Of a stretch of 64,000 nucleotides of DNA, positions 16,456-25,236 are shown one piece after another (positions within the stretch are counted from its first letter, which is position 1; each line of letters starts with the position of its first letter). The position numbers and the translations under genes are program-made. The stretch is taken from the NCBI RefSeq assembly GCF_020176955.2, contig NZ_JAIUCZ020000001.1, forward strand, positions 310,001-374,000. The letters run 5' to 3'. Below the pieces are notes generated by a model. That model did no database searches, was not told the origin of the DNA, and worked only from the letters and a program-made list of their open reading frames with translations. This DNA comes from Nocardia sp. alder85J (GTDB taxonomy: Bacteria > Actinomycetota > Actinomycetes > Mycobacteriales > Mycobacteriaceae).

Positions 16456-17604
16456 ATGAGATCAAAGACGATCGCCCTTTCCGGGACCTTCAAAGCCGTG
16501 GCCGCTGCCGGTGCGGCGGGTGTGGTGGGGGTATTTCTCACCGCGTGCAGCAGCGGGTCGGACGGGAGCTCGGCCGTGGCTTCCAGCGGTGGGTCGGCCG
16601 GTGCCGTATCTGCCGATGTCAGTGCCGTGGTCAGCCAGTACAGCGGGCAGGCGGCGCTGGATCTGCCACCCTTGAAGGCGAAGCCGGCTCCGGGGAAGCA
16701 TCTGGTGTATCTGGCCGATACCGCGGCTCCGCTCACGGCCACCATCGGTCAGGATGTGACCGCGGGGGCCAAGGAGCTCGGGTGGTCGGTGACCACGGAG
16801 ACGTATGCCGGTGATCCGGCCTCGCTGGCGACCGCTATGGCGCAGGCTGTTTCGGAGAAGCCGGACGCGATCCTGTTGTCCGGGGAGGATCAGTCGCACT
16901 TCACCAAGGCGTTGCAGGCCGCGGACGCGGCCGGGATTCCGGTGTTCGTGGGTGGGGTGCCCAATACGCCGACCACGCTGGCCGAAGGCGGGCCGGCCGG
17001 TGTCTCGCTGGGCAACAACTTCCTCACCACCGAGGGGAAGATCGCGGCCGATTACATCATCAAGGCGTCGGGGGGTAAGGCGAACATCGCGATCGTCACG
17101 GTCCCCGATCAGAAGACGCTCACCGTCGAGAACGCCGGATTCACCAAGGAATTGGCGGCGCAGTGCCCGGCGTGCACGGTGACCACGATCAACGCGCAGT
17201 TGCAGCAGATCGGCAACGGGTTACCGCAGCAGGTGGTTTCGGAGTTGCAGGCGAATCCGAGCGTGAACTACGTCTTCTATCCGTACGGGGATCTGTCGAT
17301 CGGGGTGCCGGCGGCGTTGCAGACCGCGGGGATCAAGGTGAACAGTGTCGCCTCCACCGCGTCGGCGGGGACCTATGCCGATCTGAAGGCCGGGCGGATG
17401 GTCGCGAACCTGGCCACCTCCACCGAGGTGCAGGCCTGGCTGGAGGTCGATCTGGTGGCCCGGTACTTCGATACCGGCAAGCCCGCGCTGGACGACATCG
17501 TGCCGATCCAGATCCTGACCGACGCCGACGACAGCTCCGCGACGCTGCCGGTCAGCCCGAGCGACTATGCGGCACAGTTCAAGAAGCTCTGGCAGGTCGG
17601 GTGA
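16456..17604 (+). CDS. Sugar-type ABC transporter substrate-binding lipoprotein
   Basis: A 382-residue exported lipoprotein: basic N-terminus, hydrophobic stretch and lipobox LTAC with Cys31, then a Ser/Gly linker. The mature part has the periplasmic-binding-protein fold of the RbsB type (Peripla_BP_4): HLVYLADTAAPLTATIGQDVTAGAKEL, KPDAILLSGED, AADAAGIPVFVG. ATG at 16456; the upstream spacing from GGAG is long, so a start at GTG 16423 is not excluded. It is followed after one base by the ATPase gene and then by the permease, a complete importer for an unidentified sugar or similar solute. Confidence 0.9.
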   Translation: MRSKTIALSGTFKAVAAAGAAGVVGVFLTACSSGSDGSSAVASSGGSAGAVSADVSAVVSQYSGQAALDLPPLKAKPAPGKHLVYLADTAAPLTATIGQDVTAGAKELGWSVTTETYAGDPASLATAMAQAVSEKPDAILLSGEDQSHFTKALQAADAAGIPVFVGGVPNTPTTLAEGGPAGVSLGNNFLTTEGKIAADYIIKASGGKANIAIVTVPDQKTLTVENAGFTKELAAQCPACTVTTINAQLQQIGNGLPQQVVSELQANPSVNYVFYPYGDLSIGVPAALQTAGIKVNSVASTASAGTYADLKAGRMVANLATSTEVQAWLEVDLVARYFDTGKPALDDIVPIQILTDADDSSATLPVSPSDYAAQFKKLWQVG

Positions 17605-17605
17605 G

Positions 17606-19135
17606 ATGACCGAGTCGACCGACGGCACGGTCCTGTCGCTGCGGGACGTGTCGAAGACCTTTCCGGGGACGGTGGCGCTGGATCGGGTCCACCTCGACAT
17701 CCGGCCCGGTGCGGTGCACGCGCTGGTCGGTCAGAACGGCTCCGGCAAGTCGACTCTGATCAAGATCCTCGCGGGCTTCCACAAGGCGGACGACAACGGT
17801 GGCACGATCAGCGTCGGGGATACCGTCCTGACGCCCGGTGACCCGGCGGCGGCGCACACCGCCGGGCTCCGGTTCGTCCATCAGGACCTCGGTCTGGTGA
17901 TGACCGAGTCCACCGCCGACAACCTGGCGCTCGGCGCGGGCTACCCGACCGGGCGCACCGGCGGTATCCGGTGGCGCGAACAGTACCGGCACGCACGGGA
18001 ACTCATGCACGACCTCGGGCACGACATCGACCCGCGCGCCCCGATGCGGCAGCTGACGGCGGTGGAGCGCACGGCCGTGGCGATCGCCCGCGCCATGCGC
18101 CCCGCCGCGAACCCGATCGCGCTGCTGGTGCTGGACGAGCCGACCGCCACGATGCCCGCCCACGATGTCGACACGCTGTACGACCTGGTCCGGCGGGTGC
18201 GGGCCGGCGGCGCGTCGGTGCTGTACGTCTCGCACCATCTGGACGAGGTGTTCGCGCTGGCCGATCGGGTCACCGTGCTGCGCGACGGGCACCTGATCAC
18301 CACGCTGGACGTCGCGGACACCAGCCCGCGTGAGCTGGCCGACCTGATGGCCGGCAGCCGTGTGGACGTCGGCGAGCGGGCCGTGCGCGAGCTCGGCGAT
18401 CCGATGCTGGAACTGCGCGACGTCTCGGCGCGGGTGCTGCGCGAGCTGAACCTGGTGGTGCACGCGGGCGAGATCGTCGGCCTGGCCGGGATCAACGGGT
18501 CCGGTCGCGACGAGATCACCATGGCCGCCTTCGGCGGCGCCCCGCGCACCGGGACCGTGCGCGTCGACGGCGGCGAGATCCCGGCGGACCGCCCCGATCT
18601 CGCCGCCGCCTCCGGCATCGGATTCGTGCCGGCCGACCGGGCCGCGCACGGACTGGTCATGGAGATGTCGGTCCGGGAGAACATGACGCTGCCCCGGCTC
18701 GGCGACTACCTGTCCGCATTCGTGTTGCGCACCAAGCGGGAACGCTCGGATGTGGTGGAGTGGGGCCGTCGCCTCGGGCTGGCCACCCCGGGTACGGAGG
18801 TCGCCATGACCGCCCTGTCCGGCGGTAATCAGCAGAAGGTCGTGCTGGGCAAATGGCTGCGCACGAACCCGAAGGTCCTGCTGCTCGACGAGCCGACCCA
18901 GGGCGTGGACGTCGCCGCCAAAGCCGAGGTCCACCGGCTCGTCGACAAGGCCGCCGACCAGGGAGCGGCGGTCCTGGTGGCCTCCTCGGACGAGACCGAG
19001 CTCGTCCGGCTGTGCACGCGCGTCCTCGTGCTCAGCCGGGGCCACGTGAGCGCCGAACTCCTCGGCGACGACATCACCCGCGCTGCGATCACCCGGGCGA
19101 GCCTCGGTGTGGCCGAGGAAGGAATATCGGCGTGA
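17606..19135 (+). CDS. Sugar-type ABC transporter ATP-binding protein (two fused ATPase domains)
   Basis: A 509-residue RbsA/XylG-like protein. Domain 1 has Walker A GQNGSGKST (about residue 40), Walker B LLVLDEPTA and a degenerate signature LTAVERTAVAIARA. Domain 2 has a degenerate Walker A (AGINGSGRDE), a canonical signature LSGGNQQKV (about 410) and LLLDEPTQGVDVAAKAE. One defective site per half is usual for this subfamily. It overlaps the permease start by four bases. Confidence 0.93.
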   Translation: MTESTDGTVLSLRDVSKTFPGTVALDRVHLDIRPGAVHALVGQNGSGKSTLIKILAGFHKADDNGGTISVGDTVLTPGDPAAAHTAGLRFVHQDLGLVMTESTADNLALGAGYPTGRTGGIRWREQYRHARELMHDLGHDIDPRAPMRQLTAVERTAVAIARAMRPAANPIALLVLDEPTATMPAHDVDTLYDLVRRVRAGGASVLYVSHHLDEVFALADRVTVLRDGHLITTLDVADTSPRELADLMAGSRVDVGERAVRELGDPMLELRDVSARVLRELNLVVHAGEIVGLAGINGSGRDEITMAAFGGAPRTGTVRVDGGEIPADRPDLAAASGIGFVPADRAAHGLVMEMSVRENMTLPRLGDYLSAFVLRTKRERSDVVEWGRRLGLATPGTEVAMTALSGGNQQKVVLGKWLRTNPKVLLLDEPTQGVDVAAKAEVHRLVDKAADQGAAVLVASSDETELVRLCTRVLVLSRGHVSAELLGDDITRAAITRASLGVAEEGISA

Positions 19136-20154
19136 CCGACACGAAAACATCACCGGCACAGACGGATCGGCCGACGGCGCCGCGAGCGCGGCCGCCCCGG
19201 CAGTGGCTGCCCGCCGTCGGGCTGGACCGGTTCAGCGGCCTGTATCTGCTGGTGATCCTGGTGGTCGTCTACTCCCTGATGGAGCCGAGCACCTTCTTCA
19301 CCTCGCAGAACTTCCGGCTGGTGCTGTCCAGCCAGGCGATCACCGGCATCATCACCCTCGGGCTGATGGTCTCGCTGATCTGTGGCGTGTTCGACCTGTC
19401 GATCGCGGCGAACATGACCTGGGCGGTGCTGTTCGTCGGCTACCTCCAGGAGCACGGCTACCACTGGGGCGTAGCCCTCGCGCTGACCGTGTCGAGCGGC
19501 GCGGTGATCGGCGTCCTCAACGCGATCGTGGTGACCAGGCTGCATGTCGACTCGGTGATCGGGACGCTGGGCATGTCCTCGATCCTCGCGGCGGTCTCCT
19601 ACTGGCTCACCGGCGGTCAGGCGGTCACCACCGGAATCCAGGCCGGATTCGTCGATTTCGGGAACGAGAAGATCGCCTCGATCCCGTTGCCGGTCTACTT
19701 CTTCGCCCTCATCGCCCTCGCGCTGTGGTACTTCCTCAACTACCGCCCGTCGGGCCGGTATCTGTACGCGGTGGGCGCCAATCTCGCCGCGGCGCGGCTG
19801 GCGGGCCTGAAAGTGTTGCGGTTGCAGTGGACCGGCCTGATCGTCTCGGCCACGGTCGCCAGTTTCGCCGGGGTGGTCTTCGCCGCCCAGCTCGGCAACG
19901 CCCCCTACAACGCGGGCGCGTCCTACCTGCTGCCCGCGTTCTCCGCCGCCTTCCTGGGCGCCACCCAGGTCCGGCCGGGCCGGTTCAACGTGTGGGGCAC
20001 CGTGATCGCGATCTACCTGCTGGCGGTCGGGGTCAAGGGCCTGAAACTGAAATGGCCCTCGCAGGCGTGGATCAGCGACCTGTTCGAGGGCGTGGTCCTG
20101 ATCGTCGCCGTGGCCCTGGCCGTGCAGTCCTCGCGGCGGGCGCGCAAGGGCTGA
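19132..20154 (+). CDS. Sugar-type ABC transporter permease (RbsC/BPD_transp_2 type)
   Basis: A 340-residue membrane protein with about ten spans, starting after a Pro/Arg-rich cytoplasmic N-terminus. Diagnostic segments are GIITLGLMVSLICGVFDLSIAA (residues 76-97), FLNYRPSGRYLYAVGANLAAARLAGL (about 200) and ASYLLPAFSAAFLGATQVRPGRFNVWGT. The GTG at 19132 overlaps the ATPase stop (GTGA) and has GAGGAAGG upstream, so the permease is coupled to the ATPase. Confidence 0.92.
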   Translation: MTDTKTSPAQTDRPTAPRARPPRQWLPAVGLDRFSGLYLLVILVVVYSLMEPSTFFTSQNFRLVLSSQAITGIITLGLMVSLICGVFDLSIAANMTWAVLFVGYLQEHGYHWGVALALTVSSGAVIGVLNAIVVTRLHVDSVIGTLGMSSILAAVSYWLTGGQAVTTGIQAGFVDFGNEKIASIPLPVYFFALIALALWYFLNYRPSGRYLYAVGANLAAARLAGLKVLRLQWTGLIVSATVASFAGVVFAAQLGNAPYNAGASYLLPAFSAAFLGATQVRPGRFNVWGTVIAIYLLAVGVKGLKLKWPSQAWISDLFEGVVLIVAVALAVQSSRRARKG

Positions 20155-20302
20155 CCGGGGAACCCCGCCGCGGCCGTGCCCGTCGCGGCGGGGAGATCCC
20201 GGCCGCGGCCGCGACGGCTCGCCTGCGGGCCGCGGACGGACTGAACACCGGCACAACGGAAATCGTGGTGACGGACGCGGGAAAGCAGGGGAGACTGCCC
20301 TC

Positions 20303-22453
20303 ATGAGTACCGATGTCGAGCGACTGATCATCGAGCGGACACTGTGTGTTCCGATACCGGACGGACCGGCGGGTGACGGTTCGGCCGTGGCCCGCCAGTT
20401 CGATGCGGCCCTGATGTCGGTGGGATTCAAGCTCTCACCCGAGCTGTTCGCCGGGTTGTGCGCGCTGTCGGCCGGTGCGGTGCTCGATCTCGCGGTGCGG
20501 GTGCTCGACACGGTCCGCCGGCTGGTCGGCGATCACGTTCAGCACAATGTCTATTTCCGGGACTTCCCGCGCAATGTGCCGGACACGATGGAGTTCTGGA
20601 CCGAATGCCTGCTCGAGGCGCTCGCTGATCCGGAGGCGGCGGCCCGCGTCCACGGTGAGACCGCGTTGCTCGGCACGCTGAACCTGCTGAGCCTGCCGCG
20701 CTACGGCCGATATCTGCACAGCTACGACGAAATGCTGGCCGCCCATGCGGAATTCGTCCACGGCGCCGGGGATCGGGTGACAGTCCTTGCGCGCGGAGGG
20801 GATCCGGTCGTGGCGGCGCGGGAACTCTACCTGCGGATGGCCGGGGCGACCACGCCCGGTAACGACGACGATCGCGCCGCGCTGCGGGTGCTGGCCGCGC
20901 GGTGCGCCTCCGATGAGGTTCAGCCGCAGGACATTCCGGTGCGAGAGAACCGGGCGCTGATCAATGCCGTGCGGTTGGCCGCGGGTGCGCCGGTTCTGGC
21001 GAATACGGTGACCGATGTGCTGCGACTGGCGTGCGCGCTCTCCGACGGTGACGTGACGCTGGCCCAGCCGACCCGATTCCGGCCGTTCGGCCGCGCGACG
21101 CGGCGGGGGTTGCTGGCCGCGCTCGACGGCGTGATCGCGGCGAACCGGGATGCGCTCGCCGACGTGAATCGCTATCGGGAGCAGTGGAAGCGGCTCGGCG
21201 AGCGCCTGCATCCGCACGAGTTCCCGCAGTGGCCGCACGCGGGCGAGGTGTTCGCTGTGGCGCGCGGCGACGAGCGGGTGCGGTCGACGGCCTCGCGGGT
21301 GGAGGAGTTGCTCGGCGCCGGCGAGCCGGATGCGGCGGCGGCGCTGTTGCAGCGGTCGGCGCCCGGAATGCTGTACCGGTCGGCGGATCGGCTGCTGCGG
21401 GCCACCGCCACCGCCACCGGGCAGCAGGCGATCGCGAATCGGCTCGCGGACAGCGCATCCCGAGTGTCCGGCCGTGTACTGCTGTCGCTGCGTGAGCATC
21501 TGGCCGATCGGTCCGCCGGTGGCCGGCGGGTGTTCGTCAACCGCCACGCCCGCGGCCACATCGCCGACGACACCCGCCCGCCGATCGCGGACGAGGTGGT
21601 CGCCACGCTGACCGCGGCGCTGGACGGTCACCTCCGCGAGCGCCTCACCGGCCCCCGCTGGGTGGTCGATCCGGCGATACTGGATGTGGCGCTGCCGATC
21701 TCGGGGAAGTCGGTCGCCTCCGGGTTCGGGACGCTGCCGCGGGGATCGCGGTCGAGGGTCGACGGTGAGCTGCTGCGGTTCTTCGTCCACTGGCGGCAGG
21801 CCCGGCAGCGCACCGACTTCGATCTGTCGGCGCTGTTGCTGGACAGCGATTTCCGCAATCCGGCGCAGCTGTCGTTCACCAACCTGGGCACCCTCGGTGG
21901 CCGTCACTCCGGCGACATCACGTCGGCGCCGGAGGGCGCGTCGGAGTTCATCGACCTGACCTTGCCGCTGATCCCGTCGAGTGTCGTTGTGCCGCAGGTG
22001 AACATCTACGACGGTGAGGGCTTCGAGCAGGTGGCGGAGTCGTTCTTCGGATACATGATCCGCGACGCGAGCGAGGAGGGCGCGCCCTACGAGCCGCGGA
22101 CCGTGCGGATGAAGTCCGAGCTGCGCGGCCAGGGCCGGGTGGCGCTGCCACTGGTTTTCGTCCGCGACGCCGACGGCTGGGAAGCGGTCTGGCTGCATCT
22201 GTACCTGACCGGGGATCCGGGATTCAACCAGGTGGAGAACAACCGGGCCACGACAACGGATCTCGTCCGCAGCATCCTCGCCCGCCGCTACCTGACCGTG
22301 GGTTACCTCGCGGAGCTGGTGGACGCCCGGATCGGGGAACCCGACACCGTCGGCGAACCGGTCACCTACATCGGGCTGGAGCGCCCGGAGAAGCTCCCGG
22401 AGGGCTCGGTGGTCGTCACCCCCGCGAATCTCGGTGGGCTGATCCCGGGCTGA
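20303..22453 (+). CDS. Large protein with C-terminal TerD domain
   Basis: A 716-residue soluble protein. The last 270 residues show a TerD/tellurium-resistance-type domain: LDVALPIS, FFVHWRQ, DFDLSALLLDSDF, FTNLGTLGGRHSGDITS and a vNIYDGEGFEQV block; GG-x-HSGD and the acidic Asp residues form the Ca-binding region in TerD proteins. The first 440 residues are helical and Arg-rich without a motif I know. They recall large actinobacterial proteins of the SCO0854 type, but no RING-type cysteines are visible. The function may concern stress or membrane surveillance. ATG at 20303, GGGGAG upstream. The gene is monocistronic. Confidence 0.75.
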   Translation: MSTDVERLIIERTLCVPIPDGPAGDGSAVARQFDAALMSVGFKLSPELFAGLCALSAGAVLDLAVRVLDTVRRLVGDHVQHNVYFRDFPRNVPDTMEFWTECLLEALADPEAAARVHGETALLGTLNLLSLPRYGRYLHSYDEMLAAHAEFVHGAGDRVTVLARGGDPVVAARELYLRMAGATTPGNDDDRAALRVLAARCASDEVQPQDIPVRENRALINAVRLAAGAPVLANTVTDVLRLACALSDGDVTLAQPTRFRPFGRATRRGLLAALDGVIAANRDALADVNRYREQWKRLGERLHPHEFPQWPHAGEVFAVARGDERVRSTASRVEELLGAGEPDAAAALLQRSAPGMLYRSADRLLRATATATGQQAIANRLADSASRVSGRVLLSLREHLADRSAGGRRVFVNRHARGHIADDTRPPIADEVVATLTAALDGHLRERLTGPRWVVDPAILDVALPISGKSVASGFGTLPRGSRSRVDGELLRFFVHWRQARQRTDFDLSALLLDSDFRNPAQLSFTNLGTLGGRHSGDITSAPEGASEFIDLTLPLIPSSVVVPQVNIYDGEGFEQVAESFFGYMIRDASEEGAPYEPRTVRMKSELRGQGRVALPLVFVRDADGWEAVWLHLYLTGDPGFNQVENNRATTTDLVRSILARRYLTVGYLAELVDARIGEPDTVGEPVTYIGLERPEKLPEGSVVVTPANLGGLIPG

Positions 22454-22701
22454 TCCGGTAGGCTGATCGACGGTGAGGCCATGGGAAGGCTTCCTTCTAA
22501 CCCATTGGGATTGCTCCAGCGTTCTCGCTCTCCTCACCGCCCATCGGGTACCGCGGGCCGGGGTGACATCCTCGTCACTCCGCCGGCCCGACCTGCGCCG
22601 TTCGGCATTTCTCATCGTCTTCACATCGAAACGTTCCCGATTCGGCAATGGGCCGGCCGTAGCGTCGGTGCTCGGTATCGGCGACGGCGGGAGAAGGCAC
22701 G

Positions 22702-23658
22702 ATGATGCGACGGCGCGCAGCGGCGGCGATGGTGGCGGTATCGGTGGGTGTGGCCGTGGGGTCCGTCGCCGGCTGCGCCGGTCGGGTGCACGCGGCCGAG
22801 GGGACGACGGTGACCCTCGATGTCGGCGGCCACCAGCGGGAATACCTTGTGCACGCACCGGCTCGCCCGGCGGCCGGGCCGCTGCCGGTGGTGCTGGCGT
22901 TCCACGGTGGTGGCGGGACCGCGCAGGAGATGGAGCGCGACAGCGGCTTCGACCAGCTCTCCGACGCCGCCGGATTCATCGCGGTCTATCCGGCCGGGTA
23001 CGAGCGGTCGTGGAGCGACACCCGGGGTGCCGACACCAAGGCCGGCGCGGCCGGGATCGACGACGTCGGATTCGTGTCGACGATCATCGATCGCCTGATC
23101 GCCGACGATCATGCCGACCCGGCCCGGATCTACGCCACCGGAATGTCCAACGGCGCGATCTTCACCGAGGATCTGGGCTGCCGGCTCGCGGGCCGGATCG
23201 CCGCCATCGCGCCGGTCGCCGGCACCCTCTCGCAGCCGGGCGCGACGGCCTGTCAACCGGCGCAACCGGTTTCGGTCCTCGAGATCCACGGCACCGGGGA
23301 TCCGATCGTGCCCTACAACGGCGGTCCGGTCCGGGTCACCAGCGGCGGCAACGGCCGGGCCGGGGCCGTCCCGGTGCTGCCGGTCGACGCGAATCAGCAG
23401 CAGTGGCGCACCCTCGACGGGTGCACCACGGCTCCGGCGGTCAGCGACCTGCCCGATACCGCCCACGACGGCACGACCGTCACGGTGTCGGTGACGACCG
23501 GCTGCCGCAACGGCAGTCAGGTGCAGCTCTATTCGGTCACCGACGGCGGGCACACCTGGCCCGGCGGTAGGCAGTACCTGCCGCAGGCGATCATCGGCAA
23601 GGTCAGCCACCAGTTCGACGCCGCCGCGGTGATCTGGCAGTTCTTCGGCACGCTCTGA
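22702..23658 (+). CDS. LpqP/LpqC-like secreted esterase (polyhydroxybutyrate-depolymerase/feruloyl-esterase family)
   Basis: A 318-residue exported alpha/beta hydrolase. The N-terminus MMRRRAAAA is followed by a hydrophobic segment and a possible lipobox VAGC (Cys25). Catalytic elements are the oxyanion segment AFHGGGGTAQ, nucleophile GMSNG, acid in HGTGDPIVPY and His in DGGHTWPGG. ATG at 22702 has GAGAAGG before it. It ends with a strong rho-independent terminator. Likely acts on short-chain or polymeric esters outside the membrane. Confidence 0.85.
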   Translation: MMRRRAAAAMVAVSVGVAVGSVAGCAGRVHAAEGTTVTLDVGGHQREYLVHAPARPAAGPLPVVLAFHGGGGTAQEMERDSGFDQLSDAAGFIAVYPAGYERSWSDTRGADTKAGAAGIDDVGFVSTIIDRLIADDHADPARIYATGMSNGAIFTEDLGCRLAGRIAAIAPVAGTLSQPGATACQPAQPVSVLEIHGTGDPIVPYNGGPVRVTSGGNGRAGAVPVLPVDANQQQWRTLDGCTTAPAVSDLPDTAHDGTTVTVSVTTGCRNGSQVQLYSVTDGGHTWPGGRQYLPQAIIGKVSHQFDAAAVIWQFFGTL

Positions 23659-23691
23659 GTTCCCCTCGGCAGCCGCCGAATCGCAGTACCC

Positions 23692-23732
23692 GCGCTGGTC
23701 GACCGGTCCCGTACCGGTCGACCAGCGCTTTT
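23692..23732 (+). terminator. Rho-independent terminator of the esterase gene
   Basis: A perfect 15-bp stem (23692-23706 pairing with 23714-23728) with a 7-base loop, followed by TTTT, 33 bases after the esterase stop. The right arm ends GACCAGCGC directly before the T run. Confidence 0.85.
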
Positions 23733-24081
23733 GTCGTCTGTGGCGCCGGATGCGCGGGATCGCGGCCCGACAGTGTCCATCGTTGCGCCAGCGAATTTTC
23801 TCCACCGGGTAGGCCGGTGTTCATCTTCTTCGGCCAGCATCCGTTGCGTACCGAAAATTCACACAAGGGCAGATGTGTGAAATTTCATTTCACGTGATGA
23901 GGGCTGGTGTGGGAACGATCGACTGACATCCGGCGCGCCGGCCCGGGCAGGTTCCCGGCGCGCCGACGGCCGACGCGACCGAGTCGAACCGATTCGGCAA
24001 TTCGGCCGCAGTAGCACTTTCTCCAGCGCTGTCCCATGACGGCCGGGGAATTCGAGAATTCGTCTCGGGCAAGGCTTTCTT

Positions 24082-24112
24082 CGCCCTGCTCCGACCAGGT
24101 CGGAGCAGGGCG
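24082..24112. repeat. Near-perfect inverted repeat (15-bp arms, 1-base centre)
   Basis: CGCCCTGCTCCGACC at 24082-24096 is mirrored at 24098-24112. No T run follows, so it may be an operator or an RNA hairpin upstream of the secreted-protein gene at 24269 rather than a terminator. Confidence 0.55.
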
Positions 24113-24268
24113 CCGGCATGGGGATGGCAGGGCGATATCGCCTGGTCCGGGGCGAGTAATTCGGGCGAGACCGCGGGCAGCGGTCCGCCCGGATGGCCGG
24201 AGTCGGTGGTGGCGTGGCGTATTGACGCGCCACCGCCGGCTCGTGATCCGATGAAAGAAAGAAAACAG

Positions 24269-25057
24269 ATGAGGAAATTCACTGCGGGCGCGGCACTGAT
24301 CGTCGGCGCCGTGAGCATCGCCGCCGGTACCGGCCACGCCGAACCGTTGCAGGCGCCGCAACCGGTGTCGGAGCACCGGACCGCGGAACTCAACGGCGTT
24401 CATTTCACCTTCGACCGCGACGGCGGCTCGCTGGTCGTCACCGCCCCCGACGGCGCGTTCCAGACGGTCGGCGACAGCGTGGTCGTCACCGACACCCGAG
24501 GGCGATTCAATGATTCGCTGCCGCTGACCTATCGCAAGGACGACCAGGTCTTCCCGATCGCGGCCGAGATCGGTGCGCATTCCGTGCGCCTGACCCCGTC
24601 GTCGACCGACGGTCGGCCGGTGGTGGATCCGATCACCCCGGCCGATATCGCCAGGGGGCACGACGTCTCCCGCGCGCAGGACGTGGCCGAATCGTTCACG
24701 CCGCGGGACTCCAGCGCACTGGGCCTGTTCGCCTCCCGGGCCGGTGTGGCCTCGGTGGCGGGCGCCGCGATCGGTGCGCTGGTCGGTCTCACCGTGGGTT
24801 GTGTCGCGGGCGGTGTGGTGGGCTCGGTGTCCACCGCCATCACCACCCTGCTGGCCGGCGTGGTGCCGGGCGCGCTGGTCGGCTGCGTCGCCGGCGCCGC
24901 CACGATCGGCAGCCTCGGTTCACTGGCCGGTACAGCGCTGGTGACCGGTCCGGTCGTGCTGTGGTCGGCCTACCAGTACTTCACCACGGTGACCGCTCCC
25001 TGCACGGGTGCGGGTGCGTACTGCGTGGACCCGGCCCAGCCGGCCCCGGCCAAGTGA
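24269..25057 (+). CDS. Secreted protein with glycine-zipper hydrophobic C-terminal region, function unknown
   Basis: A 262-residue exported protein. The signal peptide is MRKFTAGAALIVGAVSIAAG with a cleavage site near GHAEP. Residues 35-110 form a beta-rich domain (LNGVHFTFDRDGGSLVVTAPDG). Residues 150-220 hold long Gly/Ala/Val stretches such as AGAAIGALVGLTVGCVAGG, glycine-zipper-like, able to insert into or pore a membrane. Three Cys in this region and two near the C-terminus could form disulfides. Similar proteins are, as I recall, common in Nocardia. An ATG at 24251 is an alternative start. No partner genes are adjacent. Confidence 0.65.
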   Translation: MRKFTAGAALIVGAVSIAAGTGHAEPLQAPQPVSEHRTAELNGVHFTFDRDGGSLVVTAPDGAFQTVGDSVVVTDTRGRFNDSLPLTYRKDDQVFPIAAEIGAHSVRLTPSSTDGRPVVDPITPADIARGHDVSRAQDVAESFTPRDSSALGLFASRAGVASVAGAAIGALVGLTVGCVAGGVVGSVSTAITTLLAGVVPGALVGCVAGAATIGSLGSLAGTALVTGPVVLWSAYQYFTTVTAPCTGAGAYCVDPAQPAPAK

Positions 25058-25236
25058 TCCGATAGCGCGAAACCCGTTGCGGCAGTGACCGATCCGATCC
25101 AGATCGGGCTGCTGTGACGGGTCCCGGGCCGTGATTCGGATCGGCGCGGCGGCCGGCGGCGCAACAGGATCCGGCGGTTGATCAGCTCGGCGGACATGCT
25201 CTGCTCCCGCACGATCGAACGGCGCTGCTGCCTACC

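Larger units (their letters stand above)
23659..24268. other. 610-base non-coding interval with a terminator and a large hairpin
   Basis: Apart from the terminator at 23692-23732 and the inverted repeat at 24082-24112 I see no gene-like frame with a start signal. The interval is less GC-rich than its neighbours near 23880-24000. Confidence 0.4.

Noticed and set aside
20435..22858. An 807-codon open frame on the minus strand
   Set aside because: It is antisense to the TerD-domain gene; composition and lack of motifs mark it as a shadow.
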